A stretch of DNA of 64,000 nt, from assembly GCA_028551475.1 (NCBI GenBank), contig CM052361.1:27045491-27109490 (forward strand), given 5' to 3'. The DNA is from Casuarina equisetifolia (Eukaryota > Streptophyta > Magnoliopsida > Fagales > Casuarinaceae). A model generated the notes under the pieces. The model had not been told where the DNA came from. It worked only from the letters and a program-made list of their open reading frames with translations, and made no database searches. This document shows, in pieces, positions 56,111-64,000 of the stretch (its first letter is position 1; the number at the start of each line of letters is the position of its first letter). A program made the translations under genes and the position numbers.

Positions 56111-58695
56111 GGTTGGCATAGTACTGGGGACCATAGCAACTACTGTGACGTTGTCGGCAATTGTTTCTCTTCTAATACTGAGGGTGCATATGATTAAGTA
56201 CGGTGCAGGCTTTAGAAGAAGTCCCAGTGAGTTTCTTTCATTCATGATTTTAGAATGTTTAGAGAGAATTGTCGTGCTTTTCCCATTCGATATCCTTGTT
56301 AGGCCTATTGGTTGGGTGAATGTCAAATGTCATGCTTCTGTGAGGAATATAGGCGAATTTGGCAATAAAGATACATGCAACAAACACAAAAATATCAAGA
56401 ATTTAATTGGTTTGGGAGAAGCAATTCCCATCTCCATAAAGAAGCATTTTCTTATAAATAAAATAGCACACATTTTAAAGACAACATGAACATGGGAGAA
56501 ATCTTATATGATAGGCTTGTGAATGAGAACATTATAAAAAGATGAGAAAGTTTAACAAAAAGTCCAAGCTATCTCTACACATAACATTGGAACAATTTAA
56601 GTTGGGCTAATATCGGTGGACTTGAGTACATCCTGATCCCATTTTAAATCTAAACAAACTTAGAATCTTGTGGGCTTCGAGTTATCATCTTGGTTAATTG
56701 AATCACTTGATTATGATATTACTATAACTTTTCATATTCAAGCCTCTAATTTTCCTTGGAAAACAAAAGATGTTTGAATGCTTGATATTATTTGATTACA
56801 AACATTGGGCCAACTCGTATCTAATATGCAGCATCTAAGGCCCTGAAGAGAATTGATGGTGTGAAGGTTTTCACTTACGAAGAAATGGCTCTTGCTACAA
56901 ACGATTTTAATAGCTCAACTCAGATTGGACGAGGGGGATATGGAAAGGTTTAAAAAGGAACTTTGTCAGATGGTATCATTGTGGCAATCAAACGTGCACT
57001 AGAGGGATCCTTACAGGGTGAAAAAGAGTTCTTAACAGAGATAGAATTATTATCGAGGTTACATCATCTAAACCTTGTGTCTTTGATTGGACATTGCGAT
57101 GATGAAGGCGAATAGGTGCTTCTTCCTACCCTGATTCAATACGTAAATAGAAGAATAGGGTCCATCAATCTTGTTACTTTACAGTTAAGGAGATGATTCC
57201 AATCAATTTGGGAGGTTGTTGGAATAAACATTAAAAGACTATGAATGCCACAAGAGCAGGAAAATTAGAAGATAATACCACATGAATATCTGCTTTGGAT
57301 AAGTAGTAGATGGTATAAGTAATCAAACTCAATGTAGAGACATTATATGTGAGGTTCATATTTTCTTACTCATTATGGAAAGGCATATAGTTCTCCATAA
57401 ATTGGAAATTATTTGATTCTAAAATTTCATTAACAAACTTAATTTTCTCCCACACCAATGAACTTGAAAGAATATAGTTCTTCATTTCCTTATCTGTTAA
57501 GCAATACTTTTCTCTTGCAAAATTGCTTGACATTCATGCCAAGAATTGATTTTTGTTTCTCTTTATTGCTAAATTTGTCTTAGATATTGTCAATTGTGCA
57601 GATGTTGGTCTATGATTTCATGTCAAATGGCACTCTAAGGGATAACCTTAATGGTACAACCATTCCTCCTATAAGTTTTTCATTTTATTGGACTCATTTT
57701 AGTTTCTCCAAAGTGTTCATAATTGCATATGGATACAATACTACATTTCCTTCCCCATATTTAACATTCTAGTCTAATTAGTGTTTTGGTGGTTCATGAA
57801 TGTAATAATACAGACAAGTATAGAAAACCTTTAAGTTTCAAAAGGAGATTGAAAATTGCCTTGGGATCTGCAAAGGGCATCTTGTGCTTACATACAGAAG
57901 CCAATCCTCCGATATTCCATCGAGATATCAAGGCAAGCAACATTTTACTAAACTCTAAGTTTACAGCAAAGGTTGCTGCTTTTGGACTTTCGCGGCTTTG
58001 CCCCTATTGCTATTGAAGGGAGTGTTCCTACTCATGTATCAACAGTTGTGAAGGGAACTCCAGTAAGACTTATGCAATTAACAATATATTATAGGGATGC
58101 AAATAAGTGATTATTATAATTTCTATTTCTATTTTTTTCTATTAACTTTGTAGGGCTATTTAGATCCAGAATACTTTTTAACTCATCAATTGAGCTCCTC
58201 ACTGTAATGCAACCAATCTCCCATGGCAAGAACATTGTTAGAGAGGTAAAACTTCATTGATAAGTTTGCCTTGAGTTCAACAAGGGCCCCAAGCTTAAAT
58301 ATTTTCCCTAATATGATAACCTGTTGTAACTTAAGTACCTCTCATTGTTTCAGGTTAATGTCTCATATGAATCTAGCATGATCTTTTCGATTGTTGATGG
58401 GCGTATGGGTTCTTATCCTGCTGACTCTGTTGTGAAATTCTTGACCTTGGCGCTCAGGTGTTGCCGAGATGAGACAGGTGCACGGCCTTCAATGGCAGAG
58501 GTAGTACGAGAACTTGAAAATATATTGGTTATGATGCCGGACCCAGAAATCAGGATTGTAGAGCCTATGATCACGGGTGTTAAAGTCGTGACTCCACCAT
58601 CGCCATCCTCCAATCCGAAGAATCATTCTGTGTCGATGGATTTGTTCGGCAGCAACCTTGATAGTGGAGTTGTCCCAACCATCGTGCCCAGATAG

Positions 58696-59701
58696 ATAAT
58701 TGGTTGGGTTCTTGGTTTTCTCGAGAACTTTGAACCAGGAATACTTTCCTCATGGTCTTAGGCTTCTGATTTTGTGTATAATCTCTCTCCCTCCTATTAC
58801 GTTTTTTTTTTTATCCAAACCTTATTAGTAATACGGTTGATTGTATGACTATTGCTATGAAATTTAGCATTGCAAAAACGAATAGGGTTCAATCCTTCTT
58901 GGTTATTGCTTATTTCATAACAGACAACAAAGAAAAGGAAAACTTGTCTAGCATTCCTAAGATGCCTGAGCCTCCGCCGGACAGGTTGGTTTGGAAGAAA
59001 TGCTACGGCAAAGCTGACTTTCGTTCAGTAGGCGAGGTCTTCTTAAATAATGCCGTTCGATATTTGTTTAACAGGAGCGTCGGCTTTCTTGCATGGCCAC
59101 GTGCATGTGGATGAATTTGATTGCAGATAATCTAGTCGAAAGGAGAGCCGTGATCCTTCCGCTGTTTCTCTCTTTATCATGACTAAAAAAGCTTATCTCT
59201 TGTTTACTGATCAAGTGTACAGTTTTTGTACAAGAAGCACCGCCCACCGCTTTCTATCTCGGATTTTGTTCTGTTGTTACTGCGAACCCTACCTAAGAAA
59301 AGAAAACCCATTTTGTTTTTCTGGTTGTTAGTTACCTTGCTTACTGATAGGGATTGAGACCTTCATAACGAAGCTTCAACTCTCGGGTTGATCCCTTATT
59401 TGTGTATGGATTCGTGAGGCATCAACCTTGATAGTTGATTTATCCCAATCCTCACACCCAAATAACGTGCAGGGAGAATTGGTTGGGTTCTCCATTTTCC
59501 CCAAAACTTTGAACCGGGAAAACTTTCCTTATGGTCTTGGTTTTTGCCTTTGTGTATAATAACGCCCTCTCCTGTTACACTATTTATTTATTTAGTTAGT
59601 TATTTATATAGTAGATTGTATAGCGTAATTGTCAAAACATGATTGTGGTTTGAGAAAAACTTGCTTCTTCATTGATAAATAAGAAAACCCTAATAAAATC
59701 T
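58696..59701 (+). other. 3' flank of unit 4
   Basis: 3' UTR and flank with the landmarks TTGAACCAGGAATACTTTCC and GAAATTTAGCATTGC shared with units 1 and 3. A second, shorter echo of the terminal exon and 3' UTR text (CATCAACCTTGATAGTTGATTTATCCCAATCC, TTGAACCGGGAAAACTTTCC) occurs at about 59410-59560, suggesting an older partial duplication of the gene end. No gene is present. Confidence 0.6.
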
Positions 59702-60124
59702 TGTTAGGAATTTGCTAGCACAATTCCCCCACAAGGGATCAAAGCACACATACACACACACGCCAACACAAGAGATTTTAAGGGTTTAGACCAGCAATGT
59801 CCTACTCTCTCTTCTTCCACTAAAAGATTCAAGAGAAAAGACTGAGAAACTCTCTCAACCTTAACTTTGTAATACTTTATAAATAACTCAACACTTAGTT
59901 ATTAATATTACCACTTATATTCTTTTATATCTCCCTAGGGACTACATAGACTCCTTTTTAGAGGCCTTTTAACTCCCATAGATTGGTTCTCTAACCAATG
60001 TGGGGCACACAATTCTTCTCTTCTAATTCATGTGAGACAAGAACTCTTTCCTTTTCTAATCCATGTAAGACATGAACTCCTAAATCATGCAGAACTCTTT
60101 TGAGAATTCGAGTCACATCCAACA
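59702..60124 (-). repeat. 3' LTR of copia C
   Basis: 423 bp. On the minus strand it is preceded by the purine-rich GTTGAGGGAGGAAT, the expected polypurine tract. Includes a CACACATACACACACACG run also seen in the partner LTR. Confidence 0.85.
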
Positions 60125-60311
60125 ATTCCTCCCTCAACGAAGAAATCTTAAACACCTTCACATCTTTAGAAAACTTCACGCGCTTGTTTTCTTTGGTCTT
60201 CTTGTGCTTGGATAGAATTCCCGTCGGCTTCATTGCTACGTTGTCTTCACTTTTCTTCTGAATAGTTTGAACATCAAGAAAATAAATATTCTTGCCTCTT
60301 CTCTTCCTACC

Positions 60312-61184
60312 TTAAAGAACAACTTTGCTGTACTTGAATATCTTGAGCCAATCACCTCTTCCAATGTATGAATACCCATGTGTAGCTAACTCTCCCACAG
60401 CTATAACATTGTAGCCATAAGATGGTACATACCTTACATTTTGCAAACTCTTGACATCACCATTATGAAGCTTGAATCTGACAGTGCCAACACCTTCAAT
60501 CTTCATCTTCTCTTTGTCTCCCGCAATGATGTTGTCAAGACCCCCTCCTTTCTTCAAGATATCAAAACAGGCTTCTTCCCTACATATATAAGCACCTGCA
60601 GTGGAATCCAACAACCATCTATCACTCATTACATGTGACCTCCCATCTTCCAAAGGCAATGGAAGAATCTCATAATCATCTGTAGCACAGATTTGCAAGT
60701 TCGAGTCATCATCTTTTAACTTCTTAAGCTCTGCAAGATCTTTTAGCATTTTCCTGCAATTTCCTCTTATATGACCCTTCTTTTTGCAATAATAGCATTC
60801 TTTATCTTCACGAGGGTTTCTTTGCCTTGACTTAGACCTATCTCTCAAGTTGCTTCTACCCCTTGGAGTCCTTCCTCGAAAAGAACTCCCTACAACCAAC
60901 ATTGATGCCTCATGATCTTCATTCTTTTCTCCTATTAATCTCTCATTATCACATAATAATATAGTCACATCCATCATCAGTGTCGTCTTGCCCACCAACA
61001 AAGACTGAACAAAGGACTTATATGATTTTGACAAAGATAATAATAAAAGTAGAGCTTTCTCTTCTTCTCTCATCTGTTCTTCACTACTTAGCAAATGAGA
61101 TAATTTTGCATCTATCTTTTCAAAATTATTCACATGATCATGGAGATTCATACCTTCTTCCATTTTCAACGAGTAAAGCTCCAT
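60312..61184 (-). CDS. copia C gag-protease open frame
   Basis: A 290-codon frame. The N-terminal part is Tnt1-type gag (MELYSLKMEEGMNLHDHVN, then LLLSLSKSYKSFVQSLL), followed by a basic Arg/Ser stretch and the zinc knuckle CYYCKKKGHIRGNC near residue 135. Next comes a retroviral-type aspartic protease start with LLDSTAGAYIC, in which the usual Asp-Ser/Thr-Gly is Asp-Ser-Thr, so activity is doubtful. Upstream gag text (VPLFDGKNDFNLWKVSIQDML at 61398-61480) is in another frame behind a stop. The frame ends shortly after the protease (FKYSKVVL). Confidence 0.8.
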   Translation of the reverse strand: MELYSLKMEEGMNLHDHVNNFEKIDAKLSHLLSSEEQMREEEKALLLLLSLSKSYKSFVQSLLVGKTTLMMDVTILLCDNERLIGEKNEDHEASMLVVGSSFRGRTPRGRSNLRDRSKSRQRNPREDKECYYCKKKGHIRGNCRKMLKDLAELKKLKDDDSNLQICATDDYEILPLPLEDGRSHVMSDRWLLDSTAGAYICREEACFDILKKGGGLDNIIAGDKEKMKIEGVGTVRFKLHNGDVKSLQNVRYVPSYGYNVIAVGELATHGYSYIGRGDWLKIFKYSKVVL

Positions 61185-61707
61185 CTTGAGACATAGCTTG
61201 TTCGTTAGCGATCACGATGCATAAACAGTTTCCAACTTCTTCCACAAATCTGTAAGTGTCTCTTCATTCAACACCTTGTGCTTAATGTTTGGAGAGATCA
61301 TCATTATAATCATACTTAAGGCTTTCCTTTGTTTTTGTTTCCATAACTTCTCCCCCACACCGTCTGGCTTTTGCTCCTCTAGAGCATCTTCAAGACCCTA
61401 TTGTACTAACATATCTTGTATGCTAACTTTCCATAAATTGAAATCATTCTTGCCATCAAACAAAGGAACACCATACTTAATCTCATCTATGATAGCAAAT
61501 ACTTCCACTTCTACCAAATCACTGCTTAACAAAAATAAATCCACAAGCTGTGCTAAGAAACACCCAAAATAGATTTGACCTGATATAGTGACCAATCAAA
61601 CTGCTGATCGTGTAGAGCATGATCCTCCCTCAACTGTTGACGTTGCACAATTTGCCTTAACCCGTACCTCACCTTGCCTAGAGTCTCAACCTGGCTTCGA
61701 TACCACT

Positions 61708-62136
61708 TGTTAGGAATTTGCCAACGATCAAAGCATACATACACACACACGTCAACATAAGAGATTTTAAGGATTTAGACCAACAATGTCCTACTCCCTC
61801 TTCTTTTACTAAAAGATTTAACTATTACAACTTCAATCTTCTGACAGAAAAAAGACTGAAAACTCTCTCAACCTTAGTTTGTAATACTCTATAAATAATT
61901 TAACACTTGATTATTAATATTACCGCTTAAGTTCTTTTATATCTCCCTAAGGACTACATAAACTCCTTTTTATAGGCTTTCTCACTCCTATAGATTGATT
62001 CTCTAACTAATGTGGGACACACAATTCTTTTCTTCTAATTTTTGTGAGACAAGAACTCTTTCCTTTCCTAATCCATGTAAGACATGGACTCCTAAATCAT
62101 GAGGAACTCATTTGAGAATTCGAGTCGCATCCACCA
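61708..62136 (-). repeat. 5' LTR of copia C
   Basis: 429 bp, next to the tRNA-Met-type primer site. It contains text absent from the other LTR near 61822-61850 and lacks other parts, showing divergence since insertion. Confidence 0.85.
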
Positions 62137-62293
62137 AAATTTACAAATGGGAGAAAATGATCCCATGTTAAGTTTTCTTTTTATGAACTATACATCCTTA
62201 TATAATGAAAAGAGGAAGAGAAAGATGTCTGCGAGCCTTTGCCTCACGTCTCCGTCCCATCCAGCCGCGTTCTCTGCGGGTGGGAAGACTGCA

Positions 62294-62358
62294 CAGCAGC
62301 TACTCACGTAGCTGCTGTCTGACGGTCCAACGTGGCAGCCACAAGTGACGTGGCTGCC
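62294..62358. other. two adjacent perfect hairpins with ACGT cores
   Basis: Hairpin 1: CAGCAGCTAC, loop TCAC, GTAGCTGCTG (62294-62317; 10 bp stem). Hairpin 2: GGCAGCCAC, loop AAGTGAC, GTGGCTGCC (62334-62358; 9 bp stem). Three ACGT cores occur (CACGTA, AACGTGG, GACGTGG), the last of ABRE/G-box type. A TATATAATG motif lies at about 62197. The surroundings are GC-richer than the flanks. Confidence 0.6.
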
Positions 62359-62389
62359 TATGCTCCTCTCATATCCGAACAAGAAGTGT

Positions 62390-63924
62390 TGGTTTGGAAG
62401 AAATCGTATGGCAAAGTGGGATTTTCGTTCGCCATGCGAGGTTTTCTGAAAAGATGCAGACAGATATTGTATTACAGGAAGGTTGGCTTTCTTGCCAGGA
62501 CACGTGCATAATTGAAGAATTTAATAACGGAGAATCTCGTCAAAAGGAAAGCAGTGGTCCTTCCTCTGTTTCTTAATTTACCATCTGAAGCTTATCGTCC
62601 CTCCCGGAACTTTCCTTGTTTACTGGTCGGAGGATAAAGTTTTTGGACACGAAGCTCCGTGCGGTGTGCTATTTTTCAAACGTTATTATGCTGGAAGCTG
62701 GAAACAGAATGGAACAAGTCCCGCATGGAGTCTCAGGCGAAGCTCAGATTGCCACTATGCTTTGCATGCCCTCTTTTCCAGAGAACCCTCATCTCAATTT
62801 CCCTTCTGCCACTTCAACGTTCGTGAGTATGAATTGGGCTATGCATCAAACCAGTCAACGAAAAGGAAGGAGAAATGAGTAACTCCCAACGGCTTCTAAG
62901 AGAGAGCAGTGATTGGTTATCGGCGAATCCTCTAGTGATCTTCTGTGGCTTACGCATGAGTTATCGAAACTTTCCCAAGTCAAGAATGAAGTAAGAAGAA
63001 AGTTAATCCAGCAGCAGTCCAATTGACCACGCCTTCAAGTCAAGTCATTGAAAAAATTTCCACGAAAAACGTGCACAAGGGTGAAGGGCCATAAAGCAAA
63101 GTAGGGACACCCCTTTTGTATAAATGCGAAAGGGTGCTGTATCTTTTGATGTTGCCCCCGAAAACGCATAGTTAGCAGCCGTTATTCCTCCTCATCTCTG
63201 CATCTTGTTTTATTTTCTTCTTGTTTTGTCTTCATCACCGTTGGGTATCTCCGACTTTGTTCCGTTGTTACTGCGAATCCAATCTAAGAAAAGAAACCCC
63301 ATTATCTTATCTTATCCTCTGCCAACCAGCCCTGCAGTAAGTCAACAACGCCTCTGCATTATCTTATCGTCTGGTTCAAAAAGTCGCTGCCATCTGCATC
63401 AGTCACGAAATTGTTGAGCTTTCGTGGCGGAGACATGTTGACAAAGATACCACAGTCCACTTGGTTGTCAAATTTCGAACTCTTCTTACTTACTCTTCAA
63501 TAGAAGCGTAAAGACATATACTTTGATGGACCTAATTTGTACTACTCAGTGCTCCCCTACTCTGTATTTCTCCGTTTTCTTTCCAGTCAATCTAAATTTG
63601 CTTGATTCGCTCGCAGTTTCTTTGGTATGTTTCTTGTCAAGCTGCATGGGACGGGAAGTTTGAGGGATTCTGTTTGCTCTGTTTCCCGCTAGCTGGAGTT
63701 TTTCACTGCACCTGGTATGAATTCTTTCATCATTCGTTCATTTAGAAAGAGTTAAAAGCTAGTATTTCTTTTCCAAAATTCAATTGAGCTGCTTCGGAAT
63801 CCAATTGCGTTAAGGACTTATAGGCTTTTCCTGTTATCAGGTGGAGTACTTGCATACTACAACAGTTCCCGGTGTTGGGTACTCGGAAGAATTTGAGAGT
63901 TGCGACGTTCTTTTCGTTATAGGG
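62390..63924 (+). promoter_or_regulatory. intergenic block and promoter of RLK unit 5
   Basis: 62390-62540 matches the flank behind unit 4 (58978-59120) and 4088-4230. 63230-63924 matches the promoter relic at 4380-5090. No gene was found in between; the overlapping frames at 62616-62882 are not conserved elsewhere. The poor match to the leaders of units 1, 2 and 4 shows that unit 5 belongs to a second promoter type. Confidence 0.55.
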
Positions 63925-64000
63925 ATGTACATCTCAAGCGCTTTGACGTATAGATTATTTGTTGTTTCTTGGTTATGCTGGTGGTCTTCCCTTCTTACTG
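63925..64000 (+). CDS. LRR receptor kinase unit 5, first exon, cut by the window edge
   Basis: ATG at 63925 in the context GGGATGTACATCTC, the same place as GGGATGTTTCCGTC in unit 4. It opens MYISSALTYRLFVVSW, then a hydrophobic stretch, which fits the signal-peptide exon of the other units (MFPSRxxTYxxLI). Only 25 codons are visible, so whether the gene is intact cannot be judged. Confidence 0.75.
   Translation, partial: MYISSALTYRLFVVSWLCWWSSLLT

Larger units (their letters stand above)
45746..58695 (+). pseudogene. LRR receptor kinase unit 4, full-length but inactivated
   Basis: All twenty exons are traceable: 45746-45851, 46107-46257, 46801-46872, 47056-47127, 47383-47526, 47684-47755, 47846-47917, 48094-48168, 48725-48793, 48877-48945, 49098-49169, 49349-49435, 49520-49588, 49690-50186, 50279-50323 plus 56116-56226, 56832-57115, 57602-57653, 57814-58062, 58154-58245 and 58354-58695. 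Exons 1-8 are open. Lesions: acceptor AG changed to GG before exons 3 and 14; TGA at 48747 in exon 9 (NLQGP to NL-stop-GP); a copia element in the transmembrane exon 15; TAA at 56951 in the glycine loop; TAG at the end of exon 16; DFG changed to AFG and a one-base insertion in exon 18; a 43 bp deletion in exon 19. No receptor can be made; a truncated secreted LRR fragment is conceivable. It is closest to unit 2. Confidence 0.94.
59702..62136 (-). mobile_element. copia C: non-autonomous LTR retrotransposon with gag-protease only
   Basis: LTRs at 59702-60124 (423 bp) and 61708-62136 (429 bp), both starting TGTTAGGAATTTGC, with the first ending CATCCAACA and the second CATCCACCA. The primer site on the minus strand (TGGTATCGAAGCC, 61693-61705) lies 2 bp from the right LTR. 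The internal 1.6 kb encodes gag and protease and lacks integrase, RT and RNase H. No exact target duplication is visible (AATCT and AAATT flank it). LTRs differ by many substitutions and indels, so it is older than copia B. The layout is like the TR-GAG type described in plants. Confidence 0.85.

Noticed and set aside
62188..62382. 64-codon minus-strand frame
   Set aside because: Its content comes from the two palindromes, and no homologous frame exists at the other flanks.

Overview
The window is nuclear DNA of an AT-rich flowering plant, probably a woody eudicot. This is inferred from multi-exon genes with GT/AG introns, a plant-type KDO8P synthase, a type I MADS-box relic, LRR receptor kinases of the plant-only LRR VIII-1 subfamily and several Ty1/copia elements. 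No species marker is present.

The backbone is a tandem array, all on the + strand, of LRR receptor-like kinase (RLK) genes related to Arabidopsis At1g06840. Unit 1 (7525-15414) is complete: twenty exons join in frame to 948 codons with signal peptide, LRRs, Cys-rich ectodomain, one membrane segment and a kinase with all key residues. Unit 2 (18378-20060) is a 5' fragment. Unit 3 (35920-42796) is a decayed copy of unit 1 that lost exons 3-8 and carries a Ty3-type solo LTR and a miniature LTR element. Unit 4 (45746-58695) has all twenty exons but carries stops, frameshifts, two lost splice acceptors and a 5.8 kb copia element in its transmembrane exon. Unit 5 begins at 63925 and runs off the window. 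Left of unit 1 lie a tail flank and a promoter relic of further copies. Blocks 8026-20060 and 35920-47580 are a tandem duplication; unit 1's downstream flank and a ~155 bp satellite recur behind unit 3.

Between the two duplicated blocks (about 20064-35917) sits unrelated DNA: a complete 13-exon KDSA gene (25841-33539, 290 aa, for the KDO of rhamnogalacturonan II), a frameshifted type I MADS gene (34886-35442), an inverted-repeat MITE, small tandem repeats and two SINE-like stretches. Both edges carry a ~380-430 bp direct repeat, which is the 3' flank of the MADS gene.

Mobile elements: copia A (1-4016, minus, open at the left edge; ten W-box motifs in its leader), copia B (50324-56110, minus, two 253 bp LTRs with four mismatches, GGTTG target duplication), copia C (59702-62136, minus, gag-protease only), a solo LTR (37205-38452, ATATG duplication) and a TRIM/SMART-like element (40033-40374, AGTTT duplication). 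Only unit 1 and KDSA look able to make full proteins; the rest is birth-and-death debris of an RLK cluster.
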